A stretch of 6,033 bases of DNA from Bacteroidia bacterium. Its GTDB lineage: Bacteria; Bacteroidota; Bacteroidia; NS11-12g; UBA9320. Below are positions 1-6,033 of the stretch, one piece after another (the stretch's first letter is position 1; each line of letters begins with the position of its first letter). The notes under the pieces were generated by a model. That model was not told the DNA's origin. It saw nothing but the letters and a program-made list of their open reading frames with translations, and did not search any database. The stretch covers positions 1 to 6,033 of the forward strand of contig JAKMFK010000218.1 of assembly GCA_022425465.1 (NCBI GenBank), given 5' to 3'. Made by a program: the position numbers and the translations under genes.

Positions 1-734
1 CTGGAATGGGTCCAATTGGAGTAGCTGAACATCTATCTCCATATTTACCAGGTCATTCTGTTGTTGATGGAGTGAGCACAGATAAAGCTATGAAAGCAGT
101 GAGTGCTGCACCTTTTGGTAGTGCCAGCATATTATTGATTAGCTATGCCTACATAAAAATGATGGGAACTGAAGGTTTAAAAAGAGCCACTGCAATTGCT
201 ATTTTGAATGCGAATTATATGAGACATCGTTTAGCTGAGGGCTATGATGTTTTATATACAGGTCATAATGGTACAGTAGCTCACGAGATGATTGTAGATC
301 CACGAAAATTTAAGCTTACATCAGGCATTCAAGTGGAGGATATTGCTAAACGACTTATTGATTACGGTTTTCATGCACCAACAGTAAGTTTTCCAATTCC
401 TGGTACGCTAATGATAGAACCTACAGAAAGTGAGAGTAAAGCTGAATTAGATCGCTTATGTGATGCTCTTTTGTCTATTCGTGAGGAAATAGCTGAAATT
501 GAAAATGGAATAGCTGATCGAGAAAATAACGTAATCAAGCATGCTCCTCATACTGCACAACTCGTTTCAGGTGATGAGTGGGATAGACCCTATTCAAGAA
601 CAAAAGCAGCATATCCAGCATCCTATGTAAAAGAAAATAAATTCTGGCCAAGTGTTGGGAGGGTAGATAATACGTATGGAGATCGAAATTTAGTTTGCAG
701 TTGTCTTCCTGTTGCAGATTATATTGAGATTTAA
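1..734 (+). CDS. gcvP: Glycine dehydrogenase (decarboxylating), P-protein, C-terminal part
   Basis: This is the 3' end of a gene cut by the left edge; the reading frame is already open at base 3 (Gly-Met-Gly-Pro-Ile-Gly). GcvP is the PLP-dependent P-protein of the glycine cleavage system: it decarboxylates glycine and passes the aminomethyl group to the lipoyl arm of the H-protein, in the cytoplasm. The 243 visible residues carry hallmark family segments: GMGPIGV at the start (just downstream of the PLP lysine, which in this family lies in an HKTF..PHGGGGPGMGP stretch and so falls outside the window), [53 protein letters not shown], and a C-terminal [18 protein letters not shown]...[14 protein letters not shown] ending. 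Full-length proteins are about 950 residues, so roughly a quarter is visible. The end looks intact. Catalytic completeness cannot be judged. Identification is secure from recalled family motifs. Confidence 0.96.
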   Translation, partial: GMGPIGVAEHLSPYLPGHSVVDGVSTDKAMKAVSAAPFGSASILLISYAYIKMMGTEGLKRATAIAILNANYMRHRLAEGYDVLYTGHNGTVAHEMIVDPRKFKLTSGIQVEDIAKRLIDYGFHAPTVSFPIPGTLMIEPTESESKAELDRLCDALLSIREEIAEIENGIADRENNVIKHAPHTAQLVSGDEWDRPYSRTKAAYPASYVKENKFWPSVGRVDNTYGDRNLVCSCLPVADYIEI

Positions 735-762
735 TAAAAAGTCTTAACTTGGCTGTAATTTT

Positions 763-1230
763 ATGACGCTTTCTATTGTTGCCTCTTTTGTAGTTTTAGG
801 ATTATTACTTCTTCTTATTGAGATTTTCATTGTTCCAGGATTTATTGTTGGAATCGTTGGTTTTATCATGGTAGGTGTTGGAGTTTACTTCACTTATGTG
901 GATCATGGAACATTTTATGGCAACATCCTTTTAGTTTTAATAACTCTTGTAATGACCACAATTGTAGTCTATGCATTTCGTAATGGTGCCTGGGATATGT
1001 TTTCGAATAAAGAAATAATCACGGGTAAGGCTAATGATATTAAATCATTAGAGATAGAAGTGGGGGATACTGGTAAAACTATAAGTGCAATAAGACCTTC
1101 AGGTATAGCTCATGTCAAATCACAACGAATGGAAGTACATTCTGAAGGAAGCTTTATCCCTTCAGGAACTGAAATTGTAGTTGAAAAAATAGTTAACAAT
1201 AAAATTTATATCAAAATTCTTAATCAATAA
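763..1230 (+). CDS. NfeD-family integral membrane protein (short form), partner of FloA
   Basis: A 155-residue protein with an N-terminal membrane region and a C-terminal soluble domain. Three hydrophobic segments are visible at about residues 4-22, 25-44 and 52-72; the first two are joined by the typical E-(x)3-VPGF-(x)2-GIVG motif of NfeD proteins (EIFIVPGFIVGIVG, residues 20-33). Residues about 100-153 form the NfeD C-terminal OB-fold-like domain, with the signature GDTGKTISAIRPSG...V.SQRMEVHSEGSFIPSGTEIVV. It lacks the N-terminal ClpP-like serine protease domain of long NfeD proteins. It starts at ATG 763, 28 bases after gcvP, and stops 6 bases before floA, so it is most likely translated from a shared nfeD-floA mRNA. 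In other bacteria short NfeD proteins work with flotillin-like proteins in membrane organisation; its exact role is not established by sequence. The family call is strong; membership of the gcvP transcript is inferred. Confidence 0.92.
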   Translation: MTLSIVASFVVLGLLLLLIEIFIVPGFIVGIVGFIMVGVGVYFTYVDHGTFYGNILLVLITLVMTTIVVYAFRNGAWDMFSNKEIITGKANDIKSLEIEVGDTGKTISAIRPSGIAHVKSQRMEVHSEGSFIPSGTEIVVEKIVNNKIYIKILNQ

Positions 1231-1236
1231 TACCAA

Positions 1237-2202
1237 ATGGGAATCTTACCTTTTATAATCGTTGGAGTCGTTTTACTCTTTGTATTTTTTTATTTTGTTC
1301 CATTAGGACTTTGGGTAACTGCTCAACTTTCTATATCAGGCAAAAGTGGTAGCATTATTCAGTTGATTTTTATGCGTATTAGAAAAGTACCTCCTTCTCT
1401 AATCGTAAATGCTTTAATAAATGGAAATAAGGCTGGGATTCCTGTTTCATCGAATGAGTTAGAAACTCATTTTATGGCTGGTGGTAATGTCAATAATGTT
1501 GTTAAGGCACTTATATCTGCTGATAAGGCAAGTATTCCGCTAGATTTTAATATGGCTGCAGCCATTGATTTGGCAGGCCGTGATGTAGCTGATGCTGTTC
1601 AACTTTCAGTTAATCCAAGAGTTATCAATACTCCGCCTGTAGCTGCTGTTGCAAAAGACGGGATTCAATTGATTGCAAAGGCAAGGGTTACCGTCAGAGC
1701 AAATATTGCACAGTTGGTTGGTGGTGCTGGAGAGGATACTATTCTTGCTCGTGTTGGAGAGGGAATTGTAACTACCATAGGTTCAGCCAAAACCCATAAG
1801 GCAGTATTGGAAAATCCAGATACCATATCCAAAACAGTTCTAGCTAAAGGTTTGGATGCAGGTACTGCATTTGAAATATTATCCATTGATATTGCAGACA
1901 TCGATATTGGAAAAAATATTGGTGCAGAACTACAAACAGATCAAGCAGAGGCGGATCTAAAGGTAGCAAATGCAAAAGCTGAAGAACGAAGAGCAATGGC
2001 TGTTGCCCAAGAACAGGAAATGAAGGCTAAAGCTCAAGATGCTCGTGCCCTTGTGATTTTAGCTGAGGCAGAAGTACCTAAGGCAATGGCAGAAGCATTC
2101 CGAAGTGGTAATTTGGGTATTATGGATTACTACAAGATGAAGAATATTCAGGCTGATACGGATATGAGAGACAGTATAAGCAAGCCTGATAAGAAAAAAT
2201 AA
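1237..2202 (+). CDS. floA: Flotillin-like protein FloA (UPF0365 family)
   Basis: A 321-residue, full-length member of the flotillin-like FloA family (Bacillus subtilis FloA/YqfA is of similar size). These proteins assemble into membrane-associated oligomers that organise membrane microdomains and affect fluidity and protein localisation. A hydrophobic membrane segment lies at about residues 4-26, followed by an [11 protein letters not shown] stretch (47-57) and [21 protein letters not shown] (65-85). The nearly invariant SPFH-like core is unmistakable: [11 protein letters not shown] (107-117), [10 protein letters not shown] (121-130), [20 protein letters not shown] (148-167), [13 protein letters not shown] (171-183) and [27 protein letters not shown] (204-230). 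Residues 232-287 are Ala/Glu/Gln/Lys-rich ([21 protein letters not shown]...) and should form a long oligomerisation helix; the tail is [10 protein letters not shown]...ADTDMRDSI and a short lysine-rich end. It sits 6 bases after its NfeD partner, and its stop codon is one base from the stop of the convergent receptor gene. Confidence 0.97.
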   Translation: MGILPFIIVGVVLLFVFFYFVPLGLWVTAQLSISGKSGSIIQLIFMRIRKVPPSLIVNALINGNKAGIPVSSNELETHFMAGGNVNNVVKALISADKASIPLDFNMAAAIDLAGRDVADAVQLSVNPRVINTPPVAAVAKDGIQLIAKARVTVRANIAQLVGGAGEDTILARVGEGIVTTIGSAKTHKAVLENPDTISKTVLAKGLDAGTAFEILSIDIADIDIGKNIGAELQTDQAEADLKVANAKAEERRAMAVAQEQEMKAKAQDARALVILAEAEVPKAMAEAFRSGNLGIMDYYKMKNIQADTDMRDSISKPDKKK

Positions 2203-2203
2203 G

Positions 2204-4582
2204 TTAGAGTTTTACTTGTACACCTAGTACAATATTTCTTCCTGGGGCTGTAAGTCTTGAACTGTATGGTCTATATCTTTTATCCAGTATATTTTCTATT
2301 CCAAGATTTATTTTGGTTTTAGTATTCATGTAGTAGCCAAGTTTTATGTTCAATGTATACCACGCTGGAGAATAGGCTAATCCATTTTTATCTATTATAT
2401 AAAATTGGGCTTTATTTTTTTCGGAGTTTGAAAATTGCTCATTGTTAAATCTTTGATTGTAGGTACTATACACCATCAAATTATATTTTTTATAATTCAT
2501 CAGTAATGTGGTGCCACCAAAATTTGGTGTGATGTGTCTAATAGCATTTCCAGAACTTGATTGACTAGTCAAAAATGTGTAGGTTGTTTTGAGTGATATG
2601 AATTCATTTGGGGTGTATTTAAGAGTAATTTGATTACCTACAACCGAAGCATACTGATCATTAGCGAGCATTTGTAATTGACTTAATGAATTATCGTAAA
2701 GGATGCTGTCAAGGCCATTTAAATTGGTATTTGAAAGGCTGATTGCTTGATCTAGATAAGTATAAAAAATAGAATTTTGAATTTTAATTTTTTTAGAAAT
2801 ATTATAATCTAAATTAACCTCACCGTGATAAGCATATTCTGGTTTTAATTTAGGGTTTGGTATAGTGACAAATCCAGGACTACTATCGAACGTTTTTCCA
2901 ATATCATCTATGTTTGGAGATCGAAAAGCTGTAGACAAAATAAAGCTGATGGAACCAAATTTTTTCTTAAATAGTTGAGATATAGATCCGGTTATTGCTT
3001 GATTTGTAAGATTAAAGTATGAAATAGGATAGAATGTCATGGAAGTATCAAATTGCCCATTCATTCCGACAGCATTAAACCTTAATCCTCCTTCAGTTAT
3101 TAAATGATTATTCCATCGTTGAATAACATTAAAATATACGCCACCTGTCTTCCAAGAGGATCCATCTGGATATCGAGTTGTGATTGGCTGAAGTGTTTTG
3201 CTTATTATGTTTAATTGATTTCCAGAGCTTTGTATGGAGTTAGAAACATACTCTAAACCATAGTTGATTTGTGTTTTCCTATTAATGTCTTTAATAAAGT
3301 CTGAGTTTAAACTCAGTGCACTCACTTTTTCTTCTCTTTGATTAAGGTTAGTGGAATAGATTCTTCGTGTATTTCTGCTTTCAACAAATTTTTGATGTGC
3401 GATAGTTGATTTGATACGGTCAAAAAGTTTATGCTTTTTAGTGTATTTAATCGATAGGTTATTCATCATCCAAATTTGTGGTCCGTAATACCACTCCGCT
3501 TGACATAATTGATTGAATTCATTTCGCTGTATGAGTCGATCATATCGAGGGATATTTGATGTTTCGCTGTAATGAAAATTATAATTGATTAATAAGTTTG
3601 AATTGGGTTTAAATGAGATTTTATGTAAAAAATTTTTCTGGTTGTAACCGCTATTAACTTGGATACGTTCATTACTATTAGTGATAATTGTGTCTGATGA
3701 TGTAGTTGAAATATAGTCTGGTCTGCCGTAAACCCCATTTCCTTTTCTTCCAATTCTTAAATCGCCAAACTTGCTGGATGTAAAGCTTGTTATTGAGGCT
3801 ATTCTTTGTCCATTAAGTTGAAATTGGGTATGGTAAGTATTTTCATTATTTGCAGAACTAAATCTTAAGTTGTTTTTTGTTTTGAGAACTACCCCATTCT
3901 CAGAAAATTCAGGCTTTATAGTAGTGAAATTTAGAACTCCACCGATAGCATCACTTCCATAAAATTGGCTTGATGGTCCAAAGATTAAATCGGTACTTTC
4001 AACATTAAATGGGTCAATAGAAATGACATTTTGAACATTTCCAGATCTAAAAATAGCTGTATTCATTCTCACTCCATCTACGACTAATAATATTCGATTT
4101 GTAGCAAATCCGCGTATGATTGGGCTTCCACCACCTTGTTGGCTTTTTTGGATGTATATATTTTGATCTACATTTAGGAGGTCGGCAGAGGTTTGGGGTA
4201 AAAAGAGTTCAATTTTTTTCTTATATATTCTTTGGGTGAGTAGTGCGATATCACTTTTATATCGGATGTTTCTTCCACCTGATACAACCACGGGATTAAA
4301 TGAGTTGATCTTTTTTGTCAAAATGATTGTGGAATTCTTATGTAGAATGTTAGGTGTAATCTCTTTTTGATAATAGTTTTTATGGGAAAGAAACAAATTG
4401 TCTAATTCTGTAGAAGAAGTGTCTATATTAATTACTCCTGATTGATCAGAAATACCAATTATTTTAGTTGATTGAATTAATAGAACACCAGAAATGTGTT
4501 CTAAATTGTTATTTACAACTTGAATTTGGGCACTAATAGCGAAATGTATAGTAGTTAGGATTATTAAATATAACGAACGCAC
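2204..4582 (-). CDS. TonB-dependent outer-membrane receptor (possibly heme/hemoprotein-type)
   Basis: An active-transport outer-membrane beta-barrel driven by TonB-ExbBD. The frame is open to a TTG at 4606 (800 residues) but contains no ATG near its start. I prefer the GTG at 4582 (792 residues), because it begins MRSLYLIILTTIHFAISA-Q, a clean signal peptide with the cleavage site after residue 18. Order from that start: a degenerate carboxypeptidase-regulatory-like domain (about 19-95), a VVVSGG segment where a TonB box is expected (98-103), a plug domain (about 100-222) with QGGGSPIIRGFATNRILLVVDGVR and YGSDAIGGVLNF, and then the barrel. The barrel holds SNIPRYDRL (342-350), FRSPNIDDIGKTFDSSPGF (553-571), IPNPKLKPE (574-582) and a terminal NILDKRYRPYSSRLTAPGRN segment. 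FRSP plus NPKLKPE resembles the FRAP/NPNL boxes of heme receptors, but no histidine lies between them, so the ligand is uncertain. No SusD, hmuY-like or iron-uptake partner is present beside it. Confidence 0.94.
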   Translation of the reverse strand: MRSLYLIILTTIHFAISAQIQVVNNNLEHISGVLLIQSTKIIGISDQSGVINIDTSSTELDNLFLSHKNYYQKEITPNILHKNSTIILTKKINSFNPVVVSGGRNIRYKSDIALLTQRIYKKKIELFLPQTSADLLNVDQNIYIQKSQQGGGSPIIRGFATNRILLVVDGVRMNTAIFRSGNVQNVISIDPFNVESTDLIFGPSSQFYGSDAIGGVLNFTTIKPEFSENGVVLKTKNNLRFSSANNENTYHTQFQLNGQRIASITSFTSSKFGDLRIGRKGNGVYGRPDYISTTSSDTIITNSNERIQVNSGYNQKNFLHKISFKPNSNLLINYNFHYSETSNIPRYDRLIQRNEFNQLCQAEWYYGPQIWMMNNLSIKYTKKHKLFDRIKSTIAHQKFVESRNTRRIYSTNLNQREEKVSALSLNSDFIKDINRKTQINYGLEYVSNSIQSSGNQLNIISKTLQPITTRYPDGSSWKTGGVYFNVIQRWNNHLITEGGLRFNAVGMNGQFDTSMTFYPISYFNLTNQAITGSISQLFKKKFGSISFILSTAFRSPNIDDIGKTFDSSPGFVTIPNPKLKPEYAYHGEVNLDYNISKKIKIQNSIFYTYLDQAISLSNTNLNGLDSILYDNSLSQLQMLANDQYASVVGNQITLKYTPNEFISLKTTYTFLTSQSSSGNAIRHITPNFGGTTLLMNYKKYNLMVYSTYNQRFNNEQFSNSEKNKAQFYIIDKNGLAYSPAWYTLNIKLGYYMNTKTKINLGIENILDKRYRPYSSRLTAPGRNIVLGVQVKL

Positions 4583-4617
4583 GTTGTGATTGTCTGATAA
4601 ATTCAACCTTTCATATT

Positions 4618-4625
4618 CAAATATA
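4618..4625 (-). promoter_or_regulatory. Candidate Bacteroidota -7 promoter element for the receptor gene
   Basis: Read on the - strand, these bases are TATATTTG, an exact match to the TAnnTTTG -7 consensus of the Bacteroidota primary sigma factor. A partial -33-like TTG lies 15 bases further upstream (read on -, within ATATTGAATTC), which is closer than the usual spacing. Transcription would begin around 4611-4614, leaving only about 5-8 bases before the TTG at 4606 but about 30 bases before the GTG at 4582. That favours GTG as the receptor start. Such an 8-base motif can occur by chance in AT-rich DNA. Confidence 0.4.
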
Positions 4626-4684
4626 GTACCTTAATGAATTCAATATGTTTTTTTGATTTTGTGCAGTAAATTTTTGTTATTTGA

Positions 4685-4852
4685 ATGATGAAATTAGCTG
4701 TGTTATATGTCTTATTAATTTCTACAGTTGTAATTTCTGTGTCTTCATGTAAAGCAAAGCATTGTGCTGCATTACAAGATGATATGGAGGGTTATAATCC
4801 GAAGTCAGCAAAGAAGAAAAAAGGGAGGCAAGAAGGGCTCTGGGGAAAATAA
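4685..4852 (+). CDS. Small predicted lipoprotein (55 aa), function unknown
   Basis: A 55-codon gene starting with two in-frame ATGs (4685 and 4688) and ending at TAA 4850-4852. Residues 1-21 form a lipoprotein signal peptide: MMK, a hydrophobic stretch LAVLYVLLISTVVISV, and a lipobox SVSSC with the lipidated cysteine at residue 22. The mature peptide would be 34 residues: a KAKHCAALQDDM segment with a second cysteine (27), a YNP turn, a run of basic residues (KSAKKKKGRQ) and a GLWGK end. Very short lipoproteins with one further cysteine and a lysine-rich tail ending in a Gly-aromatic patch are, from memory, common in Bacteroidota but uncharacterised. The well-formed signal peptide, a divergent position relative to the receptor gene, and a terminator at the stop codon support a real gene. 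No specific function can be assigned. Confidence 0.78.
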   Translation: MMKLAVLYVLLISTVVISVSSCKAKHCAALQDDMEGYNPKSAKKKKGRQEGLWGK

Positions 4853-4872
4853 GCCCAGCTTTTTTGCTTTTT
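4840..4872 (+). terminator. Likely rho-independent terminator of the small lipoprotein gene
   Basis: CTGGG (4840-4844) pairs with CCCAG (4854-4858) around a 9-base loop, and a C and then six T's follow (4860-4865), with a second run of five T's at 4868-4872. A competing 5-bp stem, GGGCT (4835-4839) with AGCCC (4852-4856), is also possible. The stem overlaps the last codons and the stop of the lipoprotein gene. It would separate that gene's transcript from the next small gene. The stem is short but GC-only except for one pair, which stands out in this AT-rich sequence. Confidence 0.55.
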
Positions 4873-4906
4873 ATGAACTATTTATTTTCTTGAATGTTTT
4901 TTAAAT

Positions 4907-5074
4907 ATGTTCGGTCTATTCAAGAAAAAAACTCAAAAAGAGCAATTGGAAGAAACCTATGAAAAACTTCTCAAAGAGTCTTACAAGTTAAGTACAATCA
5001 ATAGAACAGCCTCAGATGCTAAAGCTGCTGAAGCTGATGCCATATTAAAAAAGATAGAAGATTTAGAAAATTAA
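4907..5074 (+). CDS. Small Lacal_2735/DUF6435-like protein (55 aa)
   Basis: A 55-codon gene, ATG 4907 to TAA 5072-5074. The protein starts MFGLFKKKTQKEQLEETYEK, continues LLKESYKLSTINRTASDAKAAEADAILKKIEDLEN, and is highly charged and almost certainly helical, probably a short helical hairpin with the break around the ST-INR-T segment (residues 29-34). It has no signal peptide. The MFGLFKKK opening, the LLKE.Y.LS..NR.ASDAK.AEAD core and the KKIE.LE end match, as I recall it, a small family of unknown function that is widespread in Bacteroidota (Lacal_2735 family, DUF6435). The role is unknown; the family name is from memory and was not searched. It lies 54 bases after the lipoprotein gene on the same strand, behind a likely terminator, and ends 6 bases from the stop codon of the convergent aminotransferase. 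Confidence 0.82.
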   Translation: MFGLFKKKTQKEQLEETYEKLLKESYKLSTINRTASDAKAAEADAILKKIEDLEN

Positions 5075-5087
5075 CTTTTGCTAATCT
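5059..5087. repeat. Imperfect inverted repeat at a convergent gene junction
   Basis: The sequence spanning the two stop codons can fold back: AGAT (5059-5062) with ATCT (5084-5087), TAG (5064-5066) with CTA (5081-5083), and AAAA (5067-5070) with TTTT (5076-5079), around a TTAAC loop. Single-base bulges fall at 5063 and 5080. That gives 11 pairs, mostly A-T. It sits exactly where a two-way terminator for the convergent 55-aa gene and the aminotransferase would be expected. The stability is low, and no further T-tract follows on the + strand. Confidence 0.3.
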
Positions 5088-6033
5088 AGTGATTCCAAAA
5101 TAGTCTTACACACCGTCTGTATTTCAGTTTTGGTTATTATTAGGGGAGGGGATATTCGAAGACAATTGGTGTTATAAAGAAACCAGTCAATAATAACTCC
5201 TCTATCTATACATCGTTTCATTGTTCTTTCAACTTCCTCAAAATTGTCTAGCTCAATGGATAACATAAGACCTATTCCACTTATCTTTTTTATTTTTGGA
5301 TGAACGAGCAATGCTCTGAACAAATCTTCTTTTTTAGAGACACTATTTAAGAGTTCATGCTTATGCATGTATTTGATTGCAGCATTTCCTGCAGCACAGC
5401 AAACAGGATGTCCTCCAAAAGTGGTTATGTGACCTAGAATAGGATTATCCTCTATACTTTTCATAATTTCACTCGAACTGATAAATGCTCCGATGGGCAT
5501 ACCTCCTCCCAATGCTTTGGCACTCACTAAAACATCAGGCATGATATCGTAATGTTCGAAAGCAAATAATTTTCCAGTTCTACCAATTCCAGTTTGAATT
5601 TCATCAAATACCAATAATGTTCCCGTCTTATCACATTTTTCTCTGAGAGCTTTCAAGAATTCATGTGTTGCAGGCAGATAACCAATTTCTGCTTGGATTG
5701 GTTCAATGAACACAGCAGCGGTTGATTCATCGATGATATCAATTGATTCTAGGTTATTATAGTCCATGAAGTAGATATTAGGTAGCAGGGGTTTAAATGC
5801 ACCTGAGTAATATTCATCACTCATCATACTAAGTGAGCCACTTGTACTACCGTGATAAGCATTTCTCATGGAAACTATTTTTGACCTTCCAGTATATTTC
5901 TTGACTAGTTTCATTGCTCCTTCAATCGCCTCACTTCCACTATTTAAAAAGTAGAATGATTGAAGATTTGAAGGTAAATATTGTGTTAAAGTTTTGGCTA
6001 GCTCTACTTGTGGGTGAACAACATACTCACCAT
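5081..6033 (-). CDS. Class-III PLP-dependent aminotransferase, N-terminus cut by window edge
   Basis: The frame is open from the stop (TAG, read at 5083-5081) through the right edge, so the Met at 5914 is internal. The 317-codon visible part starts GEYVVHPQVELAKTLTQYLP and includes YFLNSGSEAIEGAMKL (visible residues 27-42), which is conserved around the PLP phosphate site. NAYHGSTSGSLSMM follows, then the aspartate that contacts the PLP nitrogen in DEIQTGIGRTG (Asp codon 5605-5603), the Schiff-base lysine in SAKALGGGMPIGAF (Lys codon 5518-5516) and HITTFGGHPVCCAAG. These are fold-type I, subgroup II (class III) aminotransferase signatures, the group that holds acetylornithine, ornithine, GABA and putrescine aminotransferases. 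It transfers an amino group from an omega- or alpha-amino compound to a keto acid in the cytoplasm; the substrate cannot be fixed from sequence. About 75-80 N-terminal residues are missing compared with the usual 390-400. All catalytic residues in view are present. Confidence 0.95.
   Translation of the reverse strand, partial: GEYVVHPQVELAKTLTQYLPSNLQSFYFLNSGSEAIEGAMKLVKKYTGRSKIVSMRNAYHGSTSGSLSMMSDEYYSGAFKPLLPNIYFMDYNNLESIDIIDESTAAVFIEPIQAEIGYLPATHEFLKALREKCDKTGTLLVFDEIQTGIGRTGKLFAFEHYDIMPDVLVSAKALGGGMPIGAFISSSEIMKSIEDNPILGHITTFGGHPVCCAAGNAAIKYMHKHELLNSVSKKEDLFRALLVHPKIKKISGIGLMLSIELDNFEEVERTMKRCIDRGVIIDWFLYNTNCLRISPPLIITKTEIQTVCKTILESLD

Noticed and set aside
1665..1901. Open frame of 78 codons on the - strand inside floA
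   Set aside because: It lies entirely opposite the most conserved part of floA, has no recognisable domain or start context, and is explained as a shadow of that gene.
4634..4684. Promoter for the small lipoprotein gene in the divergent spacer
   Set aside because: Several TTTG and TATTTG strings occur, but none matches TAnnTTTG with a properly spaced -33 TTTG on the + strand, so no position can be supported.
4873..4893. Six-codon reading frame (MNYLFS) ahead of the 55-aa helical protein gene, as a possible leader peptide
   Set aside because: It is too short, has no run of a regulatory amino acid and no attenuator structure after it; expected by chance in AT-rich DNA.
5912..5914. Met codon as the start of the aminotransferase (277 aa)
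   Set aside because: The frame stays open upstream to the window edge and encodes conserved family sequence (YFLNSGSEAIEGA), so this Met is internal.
1..6033. CRISPR arrays, insertion sequences, tRNA/rRNA genes, or a novel defence system
   Set aside because: No spaced direct repeats, terminal inverted repeats, transposase or integrase motifs, cloverleaf-like sequences or defence domains were seen; the coding content is housekeeping metabolism, membrane organisation and nutrient uptake.

Overview
The window is AT-rich, has no visible Shine-Dalgarno sites, and its gene content and motifs fit a member of the Bacteroidota, most like Flavobacteriia or neighbouring classes. The pointers are a Bacteroidota-style TonB-dependent receptor with a carboxypeptidase-regulatory-like N-terminus, a very small lipoprotein, a 55-residue protein resembling the Lacal_2735/DUF6435 family, and a TAnnTTTG-type promoter element. 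A finer assignment is not possible from this sequence alone.

Left block, + strand (1-2202): the C-terminal 243 residues of the glycine decarboxylase GcvP, cut by the window's left edge, then a 28-base gap, a short NfeD-type membrane protein, a 6-base gap, and a flotillin-like FloA. NfeD and FloA form a known functional pair of membrane-organising proteins and are almost certainly co-transcribed here. GcvP may be on the same transcript, since no terminator is visible in the gap.

Middle block: a large TonB-dependent outer-membrane receptor on the - strand (2204 to about 4582 or 4606). It meets floA tail to tail, with one base between the two stop codons. Its frame has no ATG start. A GTG at 4582 gives the best signal peptide and fits a promoter-like element just upstream. 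A 78-to-102-base divergent spacer separates it from a 55-codon lipoprotein gene on the + strand (4685-4852), which ends in a likely intrinsic terminator.

Right block: a second 55-codon + strand gene (4907-5074, Lacal_2735/DUF6435-like) meets tail to tail a class-III PLP-dependent aminotransferase on the - strand (5081 to the right edge), which lacks its N-terminal part because of the window edge.

The window looks like an ordinary, tightly packed chromosomal region. I see no mobile element, CRISPR array, RNA gene, or defence-like or otherwise novel system. The points worth a second look are the receptor's start and ligand class, the two tiny genes, and the very tight convergent junctions.
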